Source: Elmis aenea
Taxonomy: Eukaryota > Arthropoda > Insecta > Coleoptera > Elmidae
Assembly (NCBI GenBank): GCA_947652605.1
Contig: CANTFG010000119.1
Location: forward strand, 1-64,000
Reading direction: 5' to 3'
Length of the DNA stretch: 64,000 nucleotides
In this document: positions 11,099 through 21,461 of the stretch, piece by piece
Position numbering within the stretch: position 1 is the first letter of the stretch
Layout: every line of letters begins with the position of its first letter
The notes under the pieces: generated by a model
What the model was told of the DNA's origin: nothing
The model's input: only the letters and a program-made list of their open reading frames with translations
Database searches by the model: none
Program-made: the position numbers and the translations under genes

Positions 11099-13331
11099 CT
11101 GGGAAAAAAAATCGGCTCGGGCATTCAGATTATAGAGGCCCACAGCCAGGGTTGGTCAAAATTTAATTTTGATTTAAAAAAATCAATAATCAATTGATTT
11201 CAATTGAAAAAACTAAGAACTTTTGATGTTTTTGATTTTTTTAAAAGAAACTTGACTATTATGTTTCACAACTAATTTATTAATTTTTCACGTTACATAT
11301 ATTCTTTATACAGCGTCATTCAAAAAGTATGCAAGAAATGGTATAATTTTTTATCATGAATTTTATTGTAAATTTTTAGTTCTTGATAAAAGTTGGTGCA
11401 TTACCTCAAACTAATTTTAAGATAAAATTTAAAAAAAAAAAATCATACAGCACTAGATTTTAGCGATATCAGAAATATTCATAAGAGTAGGGGAGAGTGG
11501 CCTAAAATGATCCCCCTAACACCAAAGTAGTTGTAAAATGTAGAAAAAGATTCATAAATAATCGAGACTTTTTTTTATTAAATCCTGTAAACATTGGACT
11601 ACAGAAGTCATATATCCCATTTTGTCTGAGAAAAGCAAATAATATATATTTTTTAATATAATAGGAAACTATGCAAAAGGTTCATTTTACCCTCACAGGT
11701 AGGGCAAAATGATCCCCAGTGTAGGGTAAAATGATCACAGAATGATTTAGTAGACTACTACATAAAACACTACTCAAACACCCTTCTACGAACTTAAGGG
11801 GCAACAGCACAGTAATCACAGGTGTATGGATCGCAGTCATCAAGTTCAGCACACTCATCATGTGCCTAGCGCTTGCACTTAACACACTGTGCCTATCCTT
11901 CTCCCGCAGAAGATCTTAGAAATGTTTCAAAACAAATAAGGCATTCTACATCCTCTTGCACTTCTGACTCACTCTCTCATCTTCGTCTTCCTTCTTTCTT
12001 TTGCAGTCTTTGCCTTTTGCTAGACTTTGTGTTGGGGATCATTTTGCCCGAAAGTGGATAATTCGACTCAAGTCATTTTAGCAACATGTTGGACGTGCCT
12101 GAATTTTTCACAAACACGTCGAATTATAGACAAAAGGATGTATTTATGAAAAATATATTACAATTTAGCATTCCTATGACTTTTAAGCAATTTTTAGTAT
12201 AGCTGCTATGGCCTTACCTTAAATCACGACGTATAAAAACCACTTTTTCTTATTTACTATCTACTTGCGATATTTTACCCTCACATTTGATAGTCTGACA
12301 CAAGTGACTCAATTAGTGATAGTGACGTGTTAAATTTATAGATAGAAGGATTAGTAATAAAATTAAAGTGTGGGGATCGTTTTGCCCGCAGGGATCATTT
12401 TAGGCCACTCTCCCCTAATGTGCCCTTATTGAAAACAACTTACCTATACACAAAAAAAAACTCATGGGAAAAGATTATTTAGAATTAATAATAAAACCAA
12501 AATGTAAAATTTGACGTTAAAATTTAAATTTTTATTTTTGAAGTAATTTTAACATTCAAAAAGTCTGCAACAAATGGAAAAGATTTTTATTGTAGGTTTC
12601 TCAAAAAATTTTATCCCTAGGAAAAGTTGGTGCATGGTCTAAAACTAATTTTAAGTTTCAAAAAAATTCAATAAAAATTCATATGACACTAGATTTTAGC
12701 GATTTTAGAAATATTTGCAATAGTAAATTGCTAGTATTTTAAGAATTTTAAAAAAGTTTCAAAAAAAGTTTTTTGAAAACCTAAAATACGGGCACTTTAC
12801 TCTTGCGAATATTTCTAAAATCTCTAAAATCTAGTGTCATGAATTTTTAATGATATTTTTCCATCTTAAAATTAATTTTAGACCATGCATCAACTTCTAT
12901 GGCCCACTAAAAGCTTTATATGGTAACCACTTACGCAGACTTAATAAACTCGCATCAATATATTTATTATGAATCTGTTTAATAAACAATGTGTTTTATA
13001 AAATAAGTAGATTATGAAACTACTATATACACATGCACACGCCATCTATAGCTATGCGTCAGGTTTCGGATAATATCGGGACTATTTCTGAAACACGAGT
13101 GGCGCGATCAAACATACGACGCTATTGCGTATTGTGGAGCCCCTGAAAAACGTTAAGATTGAATACGGCCCGTATTATACGGGCAAATGTTATAATGCCA
13201 CCTTTTATCATAATTTTTGCGCTCCTTTTACTTCAGCGCCAAACTTATTAAGCCCGTAGCTTGGACCGGCCCATTCGGGCACCGGCCCTTCGGGCATTTG
13301 CCCGAACTGCCAGATGGCCAGTCCGGGCCTG
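11099..13331. mobile_element. hAT-like non-autonomous element, family 1 (copy b)
   Basis: The ends are CAGTGACGGACTGGG and GTCCGGGCCTG, flanked by the perfect 8-bp duplication GCTTTGAA (11091-11098 and 13332-13339). It is collinear with copy a (5190-6737) but carries a 926-bp insertion at 11490 and lacks the 241-bp MITE of copy a. It has no coding capacity. Confidence 0.88.
11490..12415. mobile_element. 926-bp inverted-repeat element at a TA site
   Basis: It begins GGGGAGAGTGGCCTAAAATG and ends with the inverse, CATTTTAGGCCACTCTCCCC, with TA on both sides. Copy a has the unoccupied site GAGTAATGTG at about 5587, which shows the insertion and its TA duplication. GATCATTTTGCCC-like words recur in both orientations inside each end, as expected of subterminal transposase-binding repeats. 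Open frames of 62-67 codons inside have no known features. Confidence 0.85.
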
Positions 13332-13798
13332 GCTTTGAATACCTTCGTGTATGAAATTTATGTATGTATTTAGTGACACATGCAATCATGACGTTGGCAA
13401 TACTGAACGAAGAACGAAGTAACTAACGGTTGTTTCTGCGTTTCTGGTAGGTAGGTTAGGTTAGGTACTGGCACGGGGATTAAATTTTATCTTATTTTGG
13501 CACACTGATCAAATCCTGTTTGCCATACCTGCACTATCATATGAAAAATGCGCATAATAAAGACATTTGTAACATGTAAATATGCTTACATGCCTATTAA
13601 ATTATTATTTAAATAAGTACTTTTCCACTGAACGAATACTTTTTGTCAATGTATCGAAAAGGAGGACATGTAGGAGGACACTTTTCGAGGAAGGACAGGA
13701 TTCTCAAAAGGACTGTCCTCCCTAAAGGAGGACGGTTGGTCACCTTATGAATAAGCAATTCACATTTACTTTTAATAAACGTCCAAAATCCATATGAT

Positions 13799-14400
13799 TT
13801 TGTTCAGAAAATAATAAAAAATATTTTTATAGGTGTTTAAATTTTTTGAAAATGTCCACATGTATAGTACGGCAATTTTTTGGGTGAAATTTCAAAAGTT
13901 GTGCAATTGTCTCTTAAGTTCATGAAAAAAATAAATGCAACTTAGAACTTAACTGATGTATTTTGTTCAAAAACTCTCTAAAAAATTTTTATAGCTGTTA
14001 AAAATTTTTAAAAATTCTCCAAGAGTATAGCCTGGCACGTTTTTAGGGGTAAAAACTTGTAGATAAATTAATAGCACAATTTATCTAAAACTTGTAGATA
14101 AATTGTGCTATCGTCTCCAAAAATTATAACAAAATGTTAAACACGCTCTTGGCAACGCTAATCTATCAATATTTCGTTCGAAAACTCTTTAAAAATATTT
14201 TTATAGTCTTTCGAAATTTTTGAAAATTGTCTGAAGGTATAGGTTGTTTTTTTCTTTGGGCAATTATTTAATAGTTGTGCATATGTCTCGAAAGTTTATA
14301 AAAAGGCTAAACATATTCTTAGTACTGCAAATCTATCTTTATTTTGTTGAGAAACTTTCTAGACATGTTTTTACAACCATTCAAAATGTTTGAAAATCAT
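13799..14400. repeat. Diverged tandem repeat of about 165-210 bp, four copies
   Basis: TTTTGTTC-x-GAAAA followed by a TTTTTATAG-like word recurs at 13799, 13961, 14171 and 14343. Each is followed by TTTGAAAAT- and GTCTC-type words. Copies are strongly diverged. The second contains an extra inverted piece (AGATAAATT ... CACAATTTATCT ... GATAAATTGTG). The array ends immediately upstream of the saposin-like gene. Confidence 0.62.
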
Positions 14401-14425
14401 ATTTATTTACTCCGAACTCGTCAGT
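14398..14425 (+). promoter_or_regulatory. Possible core promoter of the saposin-like gene
   Basis: TCAGT at 14421-14425 matches the arthropod initiator. An AT-rich CATATTTAT lies about 25 bp upstream, in TATA-box position. This would give a 5' leader of about 130 bases with no ATG-free certainty tested. A diverged copy of the leader downstream of the gene also keeps a TCAGT (19498). Confidence 0.35.
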
Positions 14426-14553
14426 AGTTTATTTGCAAGACGAATTTTGTTAAAGACAGCCACAGCGCACTTTGAAAAATACGCACGTCGTATGCTAACG
14501 TCAATTTTGAAACAAATTATTATTCCAAAACAAAATTGTAAACAACAACCAAA

Positions 14554-17500
14554 ATGGGTTATTTGAACAGAAATAAAGTTCTAATGACTGTTAAAATTTT
14601 AATTGTGATTAATAGTTTATTATTAGTCGTAGGTAAGTACACCAACTCAAAGTAAAAATGAAAGCGCGAATTTTTTACTTTGATTTTATTTTAGATGCTA
14701 ATCCTGTAATTCAAAGTTTTGAAGACCAGTGGAATTACAAAATAACCCCTGATAAAACTCCTATTTTGAGTAGTGAATCAGCTCGTGATAATGCAATACA
14801 GATTGCGGCTTGCAAAGGTTGTTTAACAAGTAAGACCCCCAATTTATGTTTATAATAAAGTTTAAGTTTACTTTAACGGACTTTGTCAGAAATTGATAAA
14901 ATTATAGACACTTATAAAACTGGACGTCCTGAGCTCAAATATGTTAAAATTATTTGGCGCTCTCAATTACTTAGCGTAAAAATTCATTTTAAAAGTTCCG
15001 TTTGACACTTAGGTTAGGTTTTTTCATTCGAATTTTCTCATGTTAGGATAGCTAAAATATCTTTGTAAAGTGTACGAATTTGATTATAAGGTATAAATGA
15101 AACTATATTTGTATCGATTTTGTGTTAAAATAAGCTAAAAATAACGTAAATCTTATAACATACCCAAGTTCACAACTGTCATTTTTTGCCGTCTTGAAAT
15201 TGTATTTCCACCTTTCTTGACTTTTCTGAGATCGTAAGGTGGACTCATTTAGATCTATAAGGATCAGATCAGTTTCAGTTGGAACTAAAATTTAAATTTT
15301 AAGCGACTATTAATTTATTATTTTAACCATTAAATTGTAATTTGGGAGTGGTAGTTAATAATGCCGGTTATTCGATTATCACGTTAACTAAAGTAAGATC
15401 TAACACATCAGTTTATACAAAATAACCAACTGTGAACTTATATCTTAGCAATAAAATGAAAAATATTAGTTCCAATAAATAATTTTCAGCCAAACTGTGT
15501 GCAATTAAAAAAAAGCAGCAACTGCAACATGTTATTTGGTAATGGACAAAATTATTGCATGGGCAGCGTGTTTACTTTCATCGGAGGGTCAGGTTAGAGG
15601 TCGGAAAAAGTATTTTTTTTGTAGCTGAATAATGGGAAACGCTAAAATAAGATGACGTGCAGCTGTGCGCAACACTATTCCATCTGCTTTCTGTTTACTG
15701 TCATCAGAGGGTCAGGTTAGAGGTCGGAAAGAGTTTTTTTTTAAAGCTGATTAATGGGGAACGCTAAAATAAGATTACGTGCAGCTGTGTGCAACACTAT
15801 TCCATCTGCATTCTGTTTACTGTCATCAGAGGGTCAGGTTAGAGGTCGGAAAGAGTTTTTTTTTTAAGCTGATTAATGGGGAACGCTAAAATAAGATTAC
15901 GTGCAGCTGTGCGCAACACTGTTTTTCAATTTTAACGTCTGGAACATACACACACACGCGTACACACAGTTGATTATTGGGTAAAAACTGAAGTGCTAGA
16001 TGTTGCTTTAATGAACGTGATAATCGAATCGATTTACAAGTTAATGGTTAAAATAATAAATCAATGGTCGCTTAAAAATAAAATTTTAGTTCCAACTGAA
16101 ACTGATCTGATCCTTATAGATCTAAATGAGTCCACATTACGATCTCAGAAAGGTCAAGAAAGGTGGAAATTGTAATTCAAGACTGCAAAAAATGACAGTT
16201 GTGAACTTGGGTTTGTTATAAGATTTACGTTATTTTTAGCTTATTTTAACACAAAATCGATACAAATATAGTTTCATTCATGCCTTATAATCATTATTCG
16301 TACACTTTACAAAGATATTTTAGCTATCTTAACATGAGAAAATTCGAATGAAAAAACCTAACCTAACTGTCAAACGGAACTTTTAAAATGAATTTTTATG
16401 CTAAGTAATTGAGAGCGCCAAATAATTTTAACATATTTGAGCACAGGACGTCCAGTTTTATTAGTCTACTTAATTTTATCAATTTCTGACAAAGTCCGTT
16501 AAAGTAACTTGTTCCATAAAGACAGTGTAGACAAATTGGTGTAAAATTTTAACTTAGCGTTATTTTTTGAACAATTCTAAATCAAAACTCTTATTACAAC
16601 TCTCATTAGGTACAACGTACAACTCTATTGACTGAAGGATAGTTAAGTATTAGGCTACAAAAAGTTGTTCAATATGCAATTTCTTACGACTTTATTAGTG
16701 CTAATATCTAGCGTCCACGTCTAAGAAAACTTTTACAAAATTGTTCCATGCAATTCCAAATCTAAACAGGTAAAATTAAATATGTGTATGTCCTTTTATT
16801 ACAAATTTTAATGTGAATCTCGTTTAAATTGTCACAATTGTATTCACACCACGGTCTACTACACAGGTTAGGAAGCCTGTCAAAAAATCAGGAACTTTTC
16901 AACATAAATTTCCGCTAGATGACGATACGTCTAAGAACCATTCGCCATAAATATCCGTTAGATGGCAATAAGTCTAAGAACTTGAGCTAGCACTAGGTGG
17001 GATCTTATTTTGAACAAAACTGACTTAAAAATTCGATAAAAACATCCCCTGATTGATTACATTAGAATTTTGCGAATGTTTTAAGCGAAAGCCTTTAAAT
17101 ATTGCTGACTATGTCAAAATATTGTACACGAACCGGTTCTTAGACGTATCGCCATCTAGCAATAATTTATGGCGAACGGTTCTTAGACATAACGCCATCT
17201 GTGGGATAATTTACGGAACTAGTTACCGGCCTCAGTCGTTTTTATATGGGAGTCTCCCAACCTGTGTAGAAGACCGTGATTCACACTCTGTATAATTCAT
17301 TGATTTAAGCGAAGCAAACGTCAGAATGACATTATGATGCTTGTGCAGTTATCCCAGGAGCAATCTTTTGATATTGTTCAGTTTTTAACTACATATTAAC
17401 TATAAGGTATAGAGTTAAGCTAAACTTAATGTAAAAATTTCCAAAATGTAGCAAACTTAAGATCAAAAGAATTATATACTATCTTGCAAAATTACCCTCA

Positions 17501-19312
17501 TTTAAATTTGTACACAGGTTTAACTAGCACGAGGCACGACAATATGTACCTTCGTCAAAATGGATAGGTAAATTGCTTTAAAACTATAAAAAGTGCAATA
17601 ATTAAATAAAAACTTTTATGGATTTTAAACATTTGCAACGAACTACAAAAATTCGACGTACTAAATAAAAAACATTTTTTAAGATCTCTTGGTCATACTT
17701 GCTAAAAATATTTAAAGATGATTTTATATTTAAGTTAGTGCACAATCACAACGGTATTGGATTCAGCAGTGTCTTGAGTAAAAACTATTAACAAGGCCTT
17801 ACAATTATCTCAGTATCTTACAAAAGAGCCATTCAGCCACGCTTCAGATTAAATAAAAATAGAAAATGGGTGCAGTTCAATCGATTTAATATTAATATCT
17901 GCAGCATATTAATCATAGCAACTTTCATACTTTCAGCTCCATTTACTTTACCAAGTCACGGCTTTGATGTATATTTAAATTAAATCAGATTATTTATGTG
18001 ATAAATGTAACAATAAAACTGGAATATTGTAGAAATGCATACAGTAAGGTCGAAATTGCCATTAATTTCTCCTAAGAAGACATGTTGTGTTAGTTATGTG
18101 TGTAATCTACAGGGCCAGCTTACAGCCTAGACATTGTTGATTATACAAGGAAATTACTTTTTTTTTTGCTCAATCATGAATGTTAAACAACATTATTATT
18201 AATTTTAGTATTTACACATATATATTAAGATCGTAACGATATCTGCAAATAACTTTGTTAAATATGTCTTTAAATTCTTATTTGTAGGTTTTCTTGGTGC
18301 ACTTCTAGTTAATATTTACAATTATCGATTTGTATGCGTAGTGCTTTTAAATACAAATTTATTAAAACTTATGTTAACGTATTATTTTAGTTGCTGATTT
18401 CATAAGACAAGATCGTGGTGAACAAAATTTTACAGACAGCATTAAAAAAAAGGCTACTAGTATGTGCGCCTTGGTAGGCATAGAAAACGTGTGCAATCAA
18501 ATCCTCAGCACAATCGTTCCAAATGTAACAGTGATGAAACACTGGGGTAAGTACGTGTAAAATTATGTGATAATAGCCTGCATTGAGGTTTTAAGCCAAG
18601 GGCACGTGGACGCACCAATGGAGATGATAGCTATAATTTTTGACGTACATGTTAATTATTTTTCTATTATTAGACTAAAAACTACGTCGAAACTTTGAGT
18701 AACTGATAAATTACCGGAATTACGTTTGTTTACGGTGACTTAATTAATATTTGTTCAATTGTAACTTAATTGTAACGAAGTAACACGACTTTAAATATTA
18801 ATTAAACGTGAACAAAAAAAAAATGGCGAGAAGCAATTATTATATAATGTTTTTAGCTTCTCAAGGTTTTCTCGAATAGAAATTTTTGTTTGTTTAGTAT
18901 TAATTTTTTTTTAAATCACAATATTTTATCAGTGTTTATTTAGAACCGGTTGATTTGCGCTACTGATTACTTATCATCGGTTCTAAGGGGATAGCTCTTA
19001 CTGTATTAACAAATTTTGGTTGGTGTTGTGTTGGAAGTCGTTTTATTTTGTCGATTTAGTTTGCTGCTTATGACCAAAATGACAATACATTATTAGTTCA
19101 CCTTTTTTTCTTCCAAAATAGGTGTCGATGTGTGCACCAAAATGGATGTTATCTTTGGTGCGGATTGTAAGCTGGAAGAAGAAACAAAACCAGAAACTGC
19201 AACTACTCCTGACTCGTCCTCGAACTCGTCAGAAAAGAACTTTAATTTTTTTAACTTAATTTTGTTTTTGGTTTTGACCAAAATTATTACAGTTAAGTTC
19301 TTGCATTTTTGA
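14554..19312 (+). CDS. Secreted saposin-B-like protein with hydrophobic C-terminal tail (4 exons)
   Basis: Exons are 14554-14632, 14695-14829, 18391-18546 and 19122-19312. All introns are GT-AG and phase 1, the donors read GTAAG, and the joined frame is 186 codons. Residues 9-26 form a signal-peptide core (start MGYLNRNK). Six cysteines (66, 69, 97, 106, 128, 139) have spacing 2-27-8-21-10, the saposin-B layout; C1-C6, C2-C5 and C3-C4 pairing is expected from the family. Sequons lie at Asn84, 116 and 158. A Glu/Thr/Ser linker (142-162) precedes a hydrophobic end (164-186) that could be a GPI signal or a membrane anchor; Lys177 and Lys182 weaken both readings. The ALVGIENVC and DVCTKMDVIFGADC region resembles the N-terminal saposin domain of acid sphingomyelinases, but no phosphatase domain follows. 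Lipid binding is inferred from the fold only. The ATG is the first in the leader-proximal exon and gives the signal peptide. Confidence 0.68.
14864..16510. mobile_element. 1.65-kb fold-back element in intron 2
   Basis: Arms of about 0.5 kb are inverted copies of each other. The left arm starts ACTTTAACGGACTTTGTCAG and the right arm ends with its complement. Shared inner landmarks include GGCGCTCTCAATTACTTAGC, TAGATCTATAAGGATCAG and CGATTATCACGTT. The centre carries the 123-bp tandem repeats. The element lies in the sense intron of the saposin-like gene, so the pre-mRNA could fold into a long hairpin. No transposase frame is present; a 60-codon frame in the right arm is a shadow. Confidence 0.85.
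15545..15920. repeat. Three 122-123-bp tandem repeats in the fold-back core
   Basis: GGGTCAGGTTAGAGGTCGGA starts at 15586, 15709 and 15831. Each copy goes on through a T tract, AATGGGRAACGCTAAAATAA, GCAGCTGTG and TTCTGTTTACTGTCATC. Copies two and three are more alike than copy one. Confidence 0.88.
16850..17278. mobile_element. 429-bp hAT MITE in intron 2
   Basis: The ends are CACGGTCTACTACACAGG and CCTGTGTAGAAGACCGTG, flanked by the perfect 8-bp duplication ATTCACAC (16842-16849 and 17279-17286). TAGATGGC / GCCATCTA and TCTTAGAC-type words repeat in both orientations inside, giving a largely palindromic element. An 80-codon open frame at 17053-17295 runs through its right half and is not considered a gene. 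Confidence 0.85.
17287..18390. other. Remainder of intron 2, no feature seen
   Basis: AT-rich intron sequence without recognisable repeats or coding motifs, ending in ATTATTTTAG at the exon 3 acceptor. Intron 3 (18547-19121) is likewise plain apart from a small inverted repeat around GAACCGG (18943-18986). Confidence 0.5.
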
Positions 19313-19497
19313 TGTACGTAATGATAGAAACGATATGTAACAAATATTTTGTACAATTGATCATCTAAACCGATTATTACATTTCCTGTTTAAATGTTGT
19401 TATTTAAATGTTTGCAATCATTGTACATACACATAGTTTATGTTTAGTTGTTAGCCTTGAGTAGTAGGTTAACAAATTGAAGCCGAACGCACTGGGT

Positions 19498-19633
19498 TCA
19501 GTTCACACCGCTTTTGCAAGACGAATTTTGTGAAAGTCACAGCTTACTTTGAAAAATACGCACGTCGTATGCCAACGTCAATTTTGAGACATAAATCATT
19601 ATTGCAAAACAAAACTGTAAACAACAACGAAAA
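19498..19633 (+). promoter_or_regulatory. Diverged duplicate of the saposin gene leader, gene body missing
   Basis: From TTGCAAGACGAATTTTGT to AACAACAACGAAAAT this matches the leader just upstream of exon 1 (14432-14555), including AAAATACGCACGTCGTATG and AACGTCAATTTTGA, with scattered substitutions and small indels. It starts near an initiator-like TCAGT (19498). It stops at the second base of what would be the ATG, where the sequence switches to TATACAGGGTGTAGACTCGG. It therefore looks like the promoter and leader of an older tandem paralogue whose coding part has been removed or displaced. Confidence 0.7.
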
Positions 19634-19941
19634 TATATACAGGGTGTAGACTCGGATCACGCAACATAGCAATTTCAATGGAAAAATTTTAAAAGTCGAA
19701 TTCTTGCTCCGCTAATTATTTTAGAAAAAAAGTGCAAATACGTTTTTTGTAGAGAAAAAAATTCTGTATCCATAAATGTAATCAATATTACTTTTTCGTT
19801 TTCCAATAACTGAAAATTAAGCAAATTAAAAAACGCGTTTTCGCGAAAATCTGTAGTGCCTTGGAATTATGCTACGACAACTGCCCATCTTACTAACACT
19901 TACTGTCACTTTGACGTTTGAAGTTTATTCTTTTTTGAAAA
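19634..19941. other. Sequence joining the orphan leader to the satellite
   Basis: It starts ACAGGGTGTAGACTCGG, a form common at transposon ends, and runs without coding features into the 155-bp array. It may be the left end of an element whose core is the satellite; I found no matching right end after the array. Confidence 0.4.
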
Positions 19942-21461
19942 TTTGAAAAAAAATTAATAACGCCATTAAGTCAAAATGATTTATATGGTGCATTATGTAG
20001 GATGGTTTGATGCATCTACCCTATAAATATGAATACTCCACCCCGGGGCAGAGCGATGATATGATTTTTTTTAATATAATTCAATTAATCATTTTTTTTT
20101 GAAAAAAAATTGATAACGCCATTAAATCAAAATGATTTATATGGTGCATTATGTAGGATGGTTTGGTGCATCTAATCTATACATATGAATACTCCACCCC
20201 GGGGCAGAGCGATGATATGAATTTTTTTAAATAATTCAATTAATCTTTTTTTTTTTTAATTGATAACGCCATTAAGTCAAAATGATTTATATGGTGCATT
20301 ATGTAGGATGGTTTGATGCATCTACCCTATAAATATGAATACTCCACCCCGGGGCAGAGCGATGATATGAATTTTTTTAAATAATTCAATTAATCTTTTT
20401 TTTTTTTAATTGATAACGCCATTAAGTCAAAATGATTTATATGGTGCATTATGTAGGATGGTTTGATGCATCTACCCTATAAATATGAATACTCCACCCC
20501 GGGGCAGAGCGATGATATGATTTTTTTTATATAATTCAATTAATCATTTTTTTTTGAAAAAAAATTGATAACGCCATTAAGTCAAAATGATTTATATGGT
20601 GCATTATGTAGGATGGTTTGGTTCATCTAATCTATACATATGAATACTCCACCCCGGGGCAGAGCGATGATATGAATTTTTTTAAATAATTCAATTAATC
20701 TTTTTTTTTTTTAATTGATAACGCCATTAAGTCAAAATGATTTATATGGTGCATTATGTAGGATGGTTTGATGCATCTACCCTATAAATATGAATACTCC
20801 ACCCCGGGGCAGAGCGATGATATGATTTTTTTTATATAATTCAATTAATCATTTTTTTTTGAAAAAAAATTGATAACGCCATTAAGTCAAAATGATTTGT
20901 ATGGTGCATTATGTAGGATGGTTTGATGCATCTACCCTATAAATATGAATACTCCACCCCGGGGCAGAGCGATGATATGATTTTTTTTATATAATTCAAT
21001 TAATCATTTTTTTTTGAAAAAAAATTGATAACGCCATTAAGTCAAAATGATTTATATGGTGCATTATGTAGGATGGTTTGATGCATCTACCCTATAAATA
21101 TGAATACTCCACCCCGGGGCAGAGCGATGATATGATTTTTTTTATATAATTCAATTAATCATTTTTTTTTTGAAAAAAAATTTATAACGCCATTAAGTCA
21201 AAATGATTTATATGGTGCATTATGTAGGATGGTTTGGTGCATCTACCCTATACATATGAATACTCCACCCCGGGGCAGAGCGATGATATGAATTTTTTTA
21301 AATAATTCATTTAATCTTTTTTTTTGAAAACAAATTGATAACGCCATTAAGTCAAAATTATTTATATGGTGCATTATGTAGAATGGTTTGATGCATCTAC
21401 CCTATAAATATGAATACTTCACCCTGGGGCAGAGCGATGATATGAATTTTTTTAAATAATT
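19942..21461. repeat. 155-bp satellite array at the unit 1/2 junction (about ten monomers)
   Basis: The same monomers as at 825-1925. The segment from 20361 onward repeats the unit 1 array in order. About 420 bp more lies upstream (a partial monomer, a B type with GATTTTTTTTAATATAATTC, and an A type). Confidence 0.92.

Larger units (their letters stand above)
11026..13747. mobile_element. Outer MITE of a three-level nest
   Basis: The left end TAAGGTGACCAAC (11026) is matched by GTTGGTCACCTTA (to 13747). AGGAGGACA words lie just inside both ends. Without the family 1 hAT element (11099-13331) and its target duplication the MITE is about 0.5 kb. The inner right part holds AGGTTAGGTTAGGTAC, too short to call telomeric. 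Confidence 0.72.
825..20360. repeat. Tandem 19.5-kb segmental unit, copy 1
   Basis: This 19,536-bp segment recurs from 20361 and 51251. Homologous markers, for example 3434/22970, 6820/26356 and 10253/29789, all differ by exactly 19,536, so no net indel separates copies 1 and 2 over this stretch. The left edge at 825 is where sequence shared with unit 2 begins, inside the 155-bp satellite. Unit 1 has neither of the large insertions seen in units 2 and 3 and serves as the empty-site reference. Confidence 0.93.

Noticed and set aside
11682..12061. Two 62-67-codon frames with apparent signal-like and Ser-rich stretches
   Set aside because: Both lie inside the 926-bp TA-site element, on opposite strands, without known motifs or splice continuation.
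13440..13460. GGTTAGGTTAGG, possible interstitial telomeric repeat
   Set aside because: Only about two to three TTAGG units inside a MITE; too short to distinguish from chance or from the element's own sequence.
14658..14855. 65-codon frame starting at an ATG inside intron 1
   Set aside because: Its in-frame part overlaps exon 2, but the upstream ATG lies in the short intron and lacks a signal peptide; the spliced model with exon 1 explains it better.
15545..15920. Regularly spaced repeats that might be taken for a CRISPR-like array
   Set aside because: The 122-123-bp copies are similar over their whole length with no unique spacers, and the window is clearly eukaryotic.
17053..17295. 80-codon plus-strand frame
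   Set aside because: It starts in intron 2 and runs through the right half and target duplication of a hAT MITE; no coding motif is present.
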